From contig NC_039483.1 of assembly GCF_003590095.1 (NCBI RefSeq), positions 14,632,001-14,696,000 on the forward strand: a stretch of DNA of 64,000 nt, written 5' to 3'. The notes beneath the pieces are model-generated. The model saw nothing but the letters and a program-made list of their open reading frames with translations, did no database searches and was not told where the DNA came from. The position numbers and the translations under genes are program-made. Origin of the DNA: Trichoplusia ni (taxonomy: Eukaryota; Arthropoda; Insecta; Lepidoptera; Noctuidae). Shown here one piece after another: positions 19,858 through 30,541 of this stretch. The first letter of the stretch is position 1, and the number at the start of each line of letters is the position of its first letter.

Positions 19858-20068
19858 GATTGCCAGTTGCCCGGTAAAAGAAGTATGAGGGTTCAGTGTA
19901 AACAGCATTCACTCGCGTCAACGCTGCCGCGGCAATATTTCCGGCAGCGCGAGTCGCAGGTGAAACGGCTGAGTGTAAACGAGGCTTAAACCCTCCCTCG
20001 ATCCTGCCACAGCAGTATTAAGGGAATTATTGCCGGCGGCGCGAGGAGCGGCGATAGGGGCTGAATGT

Positions 20069-20090
20069 AAATGAGGCATAAATGAGGCAT
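20069..20090 (+). repeat. Tandem 11-bp duplication at the composite's right end
   Basis: AAATGAGGCAT occurs at 20,069-20,079 and again at 20,080-20,090. The first copy is the end of the outer TIR and the second lies outside the TAA. The left end has only one copy. Confidence 0.85.
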
Positions 20091-20102
20091 CGAATGTTAG
20101 AC

Positions 20103-20203
20103 ATTGAAATGAAACTACTTTTACGGATTTTATCGCGGTTTAATTTTAACTAAAATCTAAAATTAAACCGCGATAAAATCCGTAAAAGTAGTTTCATTTC
20201 AAT
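20103..20203. repeat. Perfect 46-bp inverted repeat with 9-base loop
   Basis: The left arm (20,103-20,148, starting ATTGAAATGAAACTACTTTT) pairs without mismatch with the right arm (20,158-20,203). It could be a foldback MITE or the source of a small hairpin RNA. No TSD is evident. Confidence 0.92.
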
Positions 20204-23200
20204 AAAGATTTTATCAGATTGAAGATAAGCTATCTGTTTTGATTTTGTGATTAGTAGTAGTCACTCATTTATGGCTAAGTGAAGTTTAACGCAATTAGCT
20301 TTGAAAACTTAAAATGAGTAATGACTTCGCACACTGCGTCCCACACAGGTCAATGGCAATCACTATTATTTTCACAATTACCTCACTCAGAGAAATGGTT
20401 GTTTGATTAGCGTGAAGCAATATTTCGTTTGCTAGTAACTAAACTTTAAGTAATTTGTTTTCTCACGTTGGTATAATAAATGTGTAACATTGTATTCATG
20501 CATGTTGCTTAGAACACAACATAACACGTTCAACGAATAGAAAATCTTGCAGCCATAAAATAAATAATACGATAGAAAAACGATTCATAGTCTAAAGATA
20601 GGTTCATTTAAATAAACGTCGTGACGGGGGCAGTAATTTATTTGTGTGTTAGCTTAAGCATAAACGTTCTGAATTGCATACGATTTGCATTTTTGTCCCG
20701 AGGAAAAGTTGTTTATTGTTATAATACTTATTTTGTAATCCGTTGTCGCGCCAGGCGTTACCGTATACAGCAGAATTTTAATTACACTCGCTCCATCCGT
20801 TTTCGTTCGCGGAGAGGTGCGGTTTATATCGTTGTGCGAGAACTTTGTGTGTAACACAACATATTGCTAGTTTTCGCAAATCCGAAGGGCTCGACATAAT
20901 TTTGTGTAACGTACGTGACTATTCAATAGACGTAAAATCATCTATCGGCGTCAGCGGACTGCAGCTTTGTCCCGCACTTTATCTCGAAAGCGTCGCGTCA
21001 CTCATGAATGCTATTGTGTTTCCCCTATTCAGGTCGTTATTTGATACGATGCAACTTATGTGCGCCTTTACGATTCCATGTTTTGAGGTTTAGTGGGTGG
21101 TGCGGGCGCGCAGGGCGATGACGGTGGCGCGATGGCGGCAGGCTCCCTGCGGTCGACTTTGTGGTCCGCTCGAGCGTGCCACCATCCGCGGCGGACGTCT
21201 TGACCGCAAACACCGCCAGACCCGCAAACCTGTTCTCTAGCCTTCAATAGACTCATCGCACATTACTATGGTCGCCATTGATGCGGTCCAAGATTGCTCT
21301 GAAAATTGCGTATGATGAGAAAACCATTCAAAAGTCAATTCAAAAGGAATTCAGTTCAAATTGCAATAAATGCTAATAGACAACGCATAAATAACTAGAT
21401 CACGACGCATTGTTCGAAGTCAGACTACGTATGATTCATTCCCTTTAGCTGCACCCTTCATCGATGACTGATGCCAATTTTACTGCTCAGTGGAACACTC
21501 ATAAACCACTGCATACATTTATAGCTTAAAATCGCTTTATTGTTTGTTGTTTTTATGAGCCTGAGAGCATTGTTTATTAACATAATAAAATATATTAACA
21601 ATCTACTGTGTGCTTGTCACCTATTTCAATATTGTGAAGCGCCATTAAACCCAATTGATTATTATACTCGAGGAATTGAAAATAAAATGTTACACCATTC
21701 TATTTTCCTTACAATTTTTATTCTATTCACTTTAATGTGTAACTAAAAATGTATTTCTCTCGTGCATCTGTGAACAAGGCTTGTAGTGGTTGCTCGAAGT
21801 GAGATTATTCAGAAAATAAGCTCATTATACTTTACTTTTTAATTTCTTTATTTTCGGGGTTTATTTAATAAGCCGTAGTTTTATTTACAATAAGTGTCTA
21901 AATAATGAAAGTAAATCACCATTTACTTTAACACCTATTAACAAAACTGCGCCTACAATGTCTGCTTTTAAAGTGTCGGAGTTTGTGAAATAGTAGATAC
22001 CTAACGAGACGTAAATTTATGTTAGAGTTGAAATACTTCGTGACTGCAATTGATAACAAATTGAATTAAAATAAAGCTAATCCTTAGTGAATAAATGCTT
22101 ATCGTGATTGGTCAGAATAATCATCTCCTAAATCATAATTTTATAAACATTTCTTTTAATTAATAACGTATTAAAATAAATTATACTGGTACATACATAC
22201 ACGAGTACCAAATCACATAAGTTTCGATTACAGATAACTGTTGTTTTGGTTATTAATGCATGTGAATTAGCATGAGTAAATAAATACAAGTGATTTATGC
22301 AATAACTCGTTTTTTAAGGTATTCATTTCATTGAATATAGGTACTATTAGAAATGTTATGGACGTATACATTAAACGAAATGTAGTTATATCACCTGATC
22401 AATCGCAGTAATAAGAGATTGTAAATTTCGTATATGATTAATTCCCTTCATTACTTTTTATTAGCTTTTATTTAACTATTGACCTCTAGCCAGCGGTGGC
22501 CATTACGAAAGTTACCCAATCCAAAAAACTAAACTGAATTTTCGTGTTGTCATTTGTATGTAGACGGTGCAGGACTTATGTATGGGCAGGTGTGCTTACT
22601 GTCGGGATGCCTGTGTAACAATGTTACAAAAGGTAATTGAACACCGGACATTATAAAAACATTGGGATTAGCATAGCCTCATTGAAAGTGCAGCGCATGT
22701 GTTGCATTGATTCGCTTCTAAGAAGCTTGTGTCGCAAAATTATCGTAGACAACACGACGCGGTTGGCGCGCGGGAAATGAATACGCCTGTCCTACGATTG
22801 CACTTGCCAGGTGCAATCATGATTAAATCACGACTAAACATTGCATATTCAGCTAACACTCTTTCCACTAGTATAAATAAGTGAATTCTCAAAAAAAAGT
22901 ATGTAACGACAGTTTAGATATAAACTAAGCTCTACAGTACTTTTCAATAAGCGGAGAAGTATGAATAAATGTGTTCTTGGCACACTTATATTCGTACCAA
23001 ATATCATGACACGCAAGCTTCAAATTTTGCTGCGAAGTTGTTGAAACTTTTCTTTTGTTTAAACTCTAACGAACACAAGGTGAGCTTACATTGCTTTGTT
23101 GTTTATTTACGTTTGCAATAACCTTTTATTCGAAATAGGAATTTAATTGGCAAGTTTGTGTGAAGCATTCGTACAAGTTTGATTGGTGCAAGTTAATAGA

Positions 23201-26148
23201 TGTATTAACGAATGTGACCGTCTCAACCTGTATTCCTTAACAATAAGCTAATCAGAACATTGTAATGCAAGACAAGATTAAGCATGTTGGACAGGCCCCA
23301 ATAATCGAGGCCAACACTTGTCACTGGGATTACGCCGAGGATCATTTGTTAAACGTTACGAACTGTTACTTCACTGTCTCCACTGTCTCTACACATGCGA
23401 CGATTTATTTCAACGTCAAAATAATGTTCACTCGTATGAAGGGTTCAAATATTTGCCAAAAATATTTTATTGTTGATAGTCAATTTGTCTTAGCGTTATT
23501 TGAAAGGATTATATAATTTGTATTTTTGTGTTTAGATTTTTACCTTTTCTCTCGTTGAATAGTGGACACGGTCTTAAGGACAAAGTGAAAAGCGGTTATA
23601 ACTCTTTGCTGTAGATAGGGCAAATGGGTCGAAGCGAGCTCCCCGCCGCGCTCTCATCCACTACTCATGCTGCCTGCCCGATAACATCCATTTCCTGGGT
23701 GGCGATCCATCACCTTTGCACCTTGTTCGTACTCTCACCATTGTTTGAATGTAAGTACATTCAGCTGATCTTGTATCATTCATAAAACTCTCTAATCGAT
23801 CGGTGCAGGCTATCGGTTTAAAATAAATTTTATGGTAATGCACCCGTTGCAGCATTACGGATGTAGATTCTAATGTAAGTTTGGAGATCAGTTGCACAAG
23901 CGTCAAGTATCATTGCATCGTGGGCGTGCATACCGCTATCTGCTGATCTTGGCCCATGCGAAGCATGTGAACACTGGCTTGCTTTGCATTTGCTCATCAA
24001 CAATGAGTGCGCCCAATAAAAGTATAAAAATATGTAGTGGGCTTTACTCAACTTCGGTGTTTATTCTGGAATTCCAGCCTGTAGTTTGTAAAATCGAACG
24101 GTAACGAAAGAATTAGCATATTGACTGGCAACGAGTGAAAAGTTGGAGGACAGTTGTGTCCCCGGCGTGATGCGACTGCAAGCACGACCGGGACGCATGT
24201 AAATGAAGAGTTGCACACGGTGTAAGTATTTGTCAGAGGCATAAACAATGCATGTAGGGCGCTCAACACCGAAGAAACAATGACCCCGTGTACACACACG
24301 GGAAAGAGCTATAGCACAGTTCAAACGAGCTTATGCTCCAAATGTATTTACATCCCAGAAGGGTTAACATCCAATCATAATAAGAAAACAAATATTTCAC
24401 TTATGGGTTATTAAGAATCTTTGTGTTGAAATGTTTATGACGAACGTAAAGGTGTTTAAAATGAAAGCTTTAATATCGAATGTAATAAAACAGTTCGAAG
24501 AAACTAAGTTGAAGCACAAGTATTCATCTATGCGTATGTGTTGTCTTTCAATACAATTTCAACAATGGTTTGTGATATTTCTCACTGAAAATCATATAAA
24601 TGTATTAGTATTACATAATAGCCAGCAAATGTATGATGAATACTAGAATTAAGTGAAGTTATTCATACGTCAATTATTTAACCGTTCTCTTGTTTAATAT
24701 TAGTTTGTGAACTTTTCAATTTAGTGACATTCAACGACTGCCCATTAGTTGAGATTTAATGATTCCGGTCCATTTGCCTACTAAACGTACCTACTATTTA
24801 ATAAAGCATTCGGTTACCCGCTTATAACAAGTTGTGTTGATGTCGCAATTAGAAATTGGTCTAATTCTTTAATAATTGAATTGGGTGTATGCCCTTTTAA
24901 AAACTAATAGAGCGAGAGGCCATAATGCTGCGAGTCTAATTGAATTATAGTTGTATGCATGTCTTCTAGTGTGGTCCCCTTAACATGTTAGACGAGACAC
25001 GAGAGCTTTCATGTGAACTCTTACTACTAAAATGCGATATCATGTGCTGTTATTCATGAGGATCAGATTTCATCTCCAAAGACGTGTAAAAGTGTCGACA
25101 CACAGATTGGGAGATTTATTGTTGTTGCTTTGCATGAATCGTCAGGTCTGTCTGTGTATGTTTGGCTTGCGAGCGCCGGCGGCGGCGCGTGCCTCGTGCG
25201 GGTCAAATCTTTCGTGTATCTGAGATGCGTGCAATGATATCAAACAGCGGTGAATCAATCTTCCGTTTGTTAGTCGTTATCTAAGATCAGCGCCCCACAC
25301 CGCGTAGAGCAGAGGGTTGTGGTCAAAACTAAGCGTAAATCGCTTTACTGCAGTGCTTGTTATATCTTCTAACGCACTGTTCGTATTAGATGACCGAACG
25401 CTGAAGCTGCTTTATTGCTTACGTCCAGACATATCGCAATAACTTGCAACTTAATTAGGGAACAGATGAAAGTAACTGGGCATGTTGTCGTTGAAGTTGG
25501 TATTTAAATTGCCGAGGGCCATCCGTTCTAAGATACCCGCGTTTTATTGCGGCCCTAATGAATCGAATTCATTGTCTCGCAATACAACTTAACTGTTCAT
25601 TTATTGTAATGGTTTTTATAAAGCATTATATTTGTGTGATGTGATCAAGATGTTAGAATTCTCTCCGGTTCTTATAATATTCACGATCACTTTTAACAAC
25701 AACAGACGCCCACGCAATGTTCAGGCGATAATGATCTTGGAATCAGCGTAGGTCGTGTTTATTGGTGTGTACTACAGCGCTATGGGACATACTCATTTCA
25801 AACAATGTTAGTTAAATATGGACATTGTCAGACGGTTGCATATTTTGCTGTACACATTCTCTGCGTGTCTATTTACGTAGATATTTATTGAAAACCATAC
25901 ACAACCGTATATGGTTTTCATGACTTTATATTTGACTGCGTAACTACGTGGGTTTATTACTGTAGGTCTACTAAGAATAATTGTAATAGATAGGGTGTGG
26001 TACTGAAAGTCTCGATGCGATGCTTGATAGGACACGTAAAAGTACGAAGACACGTAGCAAGTTGGTTGTGACAAACGTGTTAGGTTAAAGTATGTAAATG
26101 TACCTTACTTCATCAAAATTGCCGGAGTTCTCAATAAAATAGACTTAT
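20204..26148. other. Repeat-poor stretch with GC-rich patches, no gene assigned
   Basis: No recognised transposon occurs over about 6 kb, in contrast to the rest of the window. GC-rich patches at about 21,090-21,245 and 25,165-25,205 (GCGCCGGCGGCGGCGCGTG) stand out. A 62-codon minus-strand frame at 21,068-21,256 covers the first patch, but it has no domain and no clear splice context, so it is not called as a gene. Host regulatory DNA or a missed small exon is possible. Confidence 0.4.
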
Positions 26149-27148
26149 NNNNNNNNNNNNNNNNNNNNNNNNNNNNNNNNNNNNNNNNNNNNNNNNNNNN
26201 NNNNNNNNNNNNNNNNNNNNNNNNNNNNNNNNNNNNNNNNNNNNNNNNNNNNNNNNNNNNNNNNNNNNNNNNNNNNNNNNNNNNNNNNNNNNNNNNNNNN
26301 NNNNNNNNNNNNNNNNNNNNNNNNNNNNNNNNNNNNNNNNNNNNNNNNNNNNNNNNNNNNNNNNNNNNNNNNNNNNNNNNNNNNNNNNNNNNNNNNNNNN
26401 NNNNNNNNNNNNNNNNNNNNNNNNNNNNNNNNNNNNNNNNNNNNNNNNNNNNNNNNNNNNNNNNNNNNNNNNNNNNNNNNNNNNNNNNNNNNNNNNNNNN
26501 NNNNNNNNNNNNNNNNNNNNNNNNNNNNNNNNNNNNNNNNNNNNNNNNNNNNNNNNNNNNNNNNNNNNNNNNNNNNNNNNNNNNNNNNNNNNNNNNNNNN
26601 NNNNNNNNNNNNNNNNNNNNNNNNNNNNNNNNNNNNNNNNNNNNNNNNNNNNNNNNNNNNNNNNNNNNNNNNNNNNNNNNNNNNNNNNNNNNNNNNNNNN
26701 NNNNNNNNNNNNNNNNNNNNNNNNNNNNNNNNNNNNNNNNNNNNNNNNNNNNNNNNNNNNNNNNNNNNNNNNNNNNNNNNNNNNNNNNNNNNNNNNNNNN
26801 NNNNNNNNNNNNNNNNNNNNNNNNNNNNNNNNNNNNNNNNNNNNNNNNNNNNNNNNNNNNNNNNNNNNNNNNNNNNNNNNNNNNNNNNNNNNNNNNNNNN
26901 NNNNNNNNNNNNNNNNNNNNNNNNNNNNNNNNNNNNNNNNNNNNNNNNNNNNNNNNNNNNNNNNNNNNNNNNNNNNNNNNNNNNNNNNNNNNNNNNNNNN
27001 NNNNNNNNNNNNNNNNNNNNNNNNNNNNNNNNNNNNNNNNNNNNNNNNNNNNNNNNNNNNNNNNNNNNNNNNNNNNNNNNNNNNNNNNNNNNNNNNNNNN
27101 NNNNNNNNNNNNNNNNNNNNNNNNNNNNNNNNNNNNNNNNNNNNNNNN
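26149..27148. other. Assembly gap of exactly 1,000 N
   Basis: The run of N is exactly 1,000 bases, a conventional scaffold filler. The true distance between 26,148 and 27,149 is unknown. Confidence 0.99.
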
Positions 27149-28017
27149 AAAAAATAAGTCCTAAAAATCAACATTTTGAGTATTTTATTAACATCGTACA
27201 GTAAGTCGCATAGTACCCACATTATACACATCTACGTTTAGACATTAAAGCACTTTATCATGTAAAGAATAAGGGTGATTTTTGTTAGCAATTGTAAAAA
27301 CTAACTAATGTGGTAGATTGTATGTACATATTGCTGTCGCAGTATTTAACAGTTGACGGTTGGGACTAAGTAAATATGTTTTTCGGTTCACAATGTAACA
27401 TGTTTCAAATTTAGTACAAAGAGAACAATTGATTTGTGACCTTTGAAATTATAATTAACACGAACTTACATTGAAAACTGTTTTAATAATAGCATACATT
27501 CTATTGGAGCTAATTATTAATAATTATTACCATAGGATATTTTAAATAAATAGATTTTTGTAATTATCATTTCGATCGTGATCAAACATCAATATTTGTT
27601 TGATTTAACCGATTTTTATCTGAATTCTAGAAATGTAAAAACCGTTTGTGGTAATTACACGGTTATATCTACAGTTTACTAGTACCGTACCGTAATAGTT
27701 TTTGGGAACAAATACAAACACGAATTATTCATCCAAAAACCGATCCGCACTGTAAACTAATCCAACGAGATCACTGAACACTACTTCAAATATAACCTTT
27801 TCCGAAAAACATTAACCATCAATAAATAACTTAATTTATTTTTATCAAAACAAGTCGGATATATTCGACAAGAATGGTCGTACAATATCAACATTGAATT
27901 TAGACGACATTTTGTTTTTACTTTTCCTTTTTATTCAACCTTTTTATTATATATGTTCTTAACCTTTAACAGAACAGTCAAATTTATTTAACGTTAATTT
28001 ATTAAATTCCCATTTAA
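27149..28017. other. AT-rich non-coding DNA
   Basis: No feature was recognised between the gap and the Helitron-like element. Confidence 0.5.
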
Positions 28018-28259
28018 TCTATACTAATATATAAAGCTGAAAAGTTTGTTTGTTTGTTTGTTTGTTTGAACGCGCTAACCTCATTAACTACTGGTTCGAA
28101 TTGAAAAAAACCTTTTTGTGTTGAAAAGACCTTTTATCAAGGAAGGCTATAGGCTACATAACATCACGCTGCGACTAATAGGAGCAAAGATATAATGGAA
28201 AATGTGGAAAAAACGGGGAAAAATCTAAGCACGTGGACGAAGTCGCGGGCAACAGCTAG
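28018..28259 (+). mobile_element. Helitron-like element, copy 3
   Basis: Full-length member of the 1,028 family, from TCTATACTAATATATAAAGC to GTCGCGGGCAACAGCTAG, with a (GTTT)n stretch near its 5' end and the conserved GCGACTAATAGGAGC block. It has a deletion near 28,225 relative to copy 1. Confidence 0.7.
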
Positions 28260-29934
28260 TTTTATATGAACGTAAAAGAAATTCGGAAATCATATTTTCA
28301 GCAAGATTTTTTCGTAGCAATTTTCTAGGCGATTCCCCTTATAATTTCGTTCATACAATTTAGAAACTTTTCCGTAAGTAGTTGTACAAAAACTTTCGCT
28401 TGCGTATCGAAAGTTTTCCCTGGCGATCCCGCAGAAAGTCAAAAGTTCTGAAAAGATTTTTTTCTGAGCCGACAGCAGAACTATGAAACTATTTATACTT
28501 TTATCCAATCGACTAATCTTAATTTAATACTTGTTTGATAGTTGAGTTTTCAAAAAAATAATGGAGGGGAAAATGCCAACTCACAAGCACGCATAAGGCT
28601 GAATAATATTCACTTTTCAACCGAATTAAAAAACCCGTAATAATTTCATATATTTTTTTAGGTCTATAGCGTGTGTTGTTAGTTAAACTATTTTATAGGC
28701 TATAGGGTGTTACCTAAATGTGATAACTGCGGACATAAATCGAGATAAATATTGATAGGAATTTCATTTGTTAAACCATCAACATGAGGGACCGCCGTAA
28801 AGCACAATACAGGTCGATCAAGTTTTGTTTTACAATTCTATAAGAAAAATTAACATTGGAGAAGTGACATTTTGTATCACAATACATATCTTCCCTCTTG
28901 GTTTCTCACAAAATCAGATGACATAATGATACGCAAAAACTACACCTGTCACTATCACTTTCCATTTTAAAACGAATCAAATTTGAAATAAAATACCGGT
29001 CAACTACGAGTCGTCTCGCGACACTAAGGTTTCGATATCAAGGATAAGGTTCCGTACAAATATCGATTTAAGTTCTACTTTAATGCATAGGGCCTTGCAA
29101 AAGGCTTTTTTCTCGAATTGAGTGTATTTGCATGTGAATAGTGGGACTGATTGAACGGAACTGTTCACACCATCATGCCTTAGAAACTTGCAGTTGTTAC
29201 CCATTTCTAGACATTTGCTATATCTTAGTACTTAGATTATTTATTTCATGATTATTCATAGTAAGTAACTACTGAAGAAAATAATATGAATACCTAAGAA
29301 TAACCTAAGAATAAAAGATACTTAGAGGAAACTAAAATTAGCCTACACTATGTTTGAAAACCACAAAATCAGTATTGCTAGTCAGACTCTCACTTTAACG
29401 GTTTTATTACAAGACGTAACAGATTTACTATGCTGAAAAGGAATGGAAATAACAATCAGGAAGTTTATTTCGTTAAAATATATGGATGTTAAAATAGTAA
29501 TAAATCATGCACACCAAAAGAAATAGTAAGTTCTGTTGAAGTTCTGTAACGAATTTAGCAACGACTTTAGCTAAACTTAGCTAAACATCTAACATTACCT
29601 AATGAAAATACAATGTAGAGACTAAACCTCTACTGGTTTATCCGTCTAGACCTTATTCCATTAATTATGTAAGACAAGTAATACATCTTATACAACGTAC
29701 AAGTACTTGGTTAACATAGATAATGGTTCGGTTAATTTATCTAAAGCTTCTTGTTTTAAGACTATTGAATAAATAATACTTGCAGGTCTGAAAATTATGA
29801 ATATTATAAAGTTTTAATGTTCATGCTACAAATATAAAAAAAACATTTTTCTACCTGAATTCAATAAATACACATAATAGGTTTATTTAGTTGCAAAACA
29901 TTTTTTATTAATTAATTAACCCTCTACACCAAAA
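28260..29934. other. Non-coding DNA, nothing recognised
   Basis: Only short open frames with no signature. Confidence 0.45.
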
Positions 29935-30115
29935 TAACATTGTTTATAATTTTCGTATGTCTGTTTGTTTCCGATAATCTCTGAAATGGTTGGACAAATT
30001 TAAGTTGAGAGGTAGCTGATGTAATCAGGAGTAGCATACTAAGGATTTTTTACTTAAGGACATTTATTTTATAAATATAAAGTCTTCTTCCTTAAAGTTT
30101 TATTACAGCTAGTAA
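29935..30115 (+). repeat. Remnant of an interspersed element
   Basis: The order CTGTTTGTTTCCGATAATCT, GAAATGGTTGGACAAATTTA, a T/A-rich linker and ATTACAGCTAGTAATAC resembles the body and CAGCTAGTA end of lepidopteran non-autonomous elements. Boundaries are approximate. Confidence 0.4.
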
Positions 30116-30500
30116 TACATATAATATAATCGTCAAAGCGCTTATCTGTAATTTGCAGGCCATTTTCAAGCTAATTAAACCGACATTCATATTCATATAT
30201 TGGTAAAATAAAATCAATTGAGTTGAAGTAACGTAAGACAATCTGGCGCCAACGATTTAAGTTTAATACTCTCGTTTAACACATGTGACACCTAATATCG
30301 TAATTATGAGACAAATTGTATTGCCACTAAGCTCAAGACAAAATGAGACTGTAAATAGTCCACTTAACATACTGAAAGGGGGTGGCGAGTTTTGGTAACA
30401 ATTGTTCCCAAACTTATTACTTCTTCAGATTGTGAATTTGGCCCAAGACTTTAAACTTAATATAGTAGTAGAACCAATAGAAATTGATAGCAAGGAAAGC

Positions 30501-30541
30501 AAAGACCTCAATCTAAAACTATATCTAAGATTGAGGTCTTT
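30501..30541. repeat. 14-bp perfect stem, 13-base loop hairpin
   Basis: AAAGACCTCAATCT (30,501-30,514) pairs with AGATTGAGGTCTTT (30,528-30,541). Confidence 0.85.

Larger units (their letters stand above)
16919..19986 (-). mobile_element. PIF/Harbinger transposon, right copy (transposase frameshifted)
   Basis: Same 20-bp TIRs and same gene content as the left copy, inverted. It is flanked by TAA at 16,916-16,918 and 19,987-19,989. It differs by a lost C that shifts the transposase frame and by an extra base in a non-coding A/T run. Its ends and MADF gene are intact, so it should still be mobilisable by the left copy's proteins. Confidence 0.92.
16913..20079 (-). repeat. Right arm of 3,167-bp inverted repeat
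   Basis: Reverse complement of 13,318-16,484, with two homopolymer differences. Pairing is lost exactly at 20,080 on the outside and 16,912 on the inside, so the repeat includes 89 bp beyond the intact Harbinger plus the TSD bases. Confidence 0.93.
13316..20081. mobile_element. Composite PIF/Harbinger inverted structure with TAA target-site duplication
   Basis: The outer ends are inverted repeats beginning TGCCTCATTTACATTCAGCC (from 13,319) and ending at 20,078. They are flanked by TAA at 13,316-13,318 and 20,079-20,081, the 3-bp TWA-type duplication expected for PIF/Harbinger. Inside each outer end, after 89 bp, sits a full 3,068-bp Harbinger in inverted orientation. The centre (16,482-16,915) is a decayed Harbinger relative. 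The 6,760-bp block therefore has the terminal hallmarks of a single transposition unit. Whether it moved as one piece, or was built in place from a small outer element, cannot be told from this sequence alone. Confidence 0.85.

Noticed and set aside
13318..20079. Long terminal repeats of a retrotransposon as explanation for the duplicated arms
   Set aside because: The arms are inverted, contain full DDE transposase genes and have 3-bp TWA duplications, which do not fit LTR elements.
21068..21256. Host exon in the GC-rich patch
   Set aside because: It is open only because of GC-rich composition. No recognisable domain or clear splice signals; kept only as a low-confidence observation.
26131..27231. 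A 366-codon minus-strand open frame
   Set aside because: Nearly all of it is the N gap; only about 30 codons are real sequence and they show no signature.
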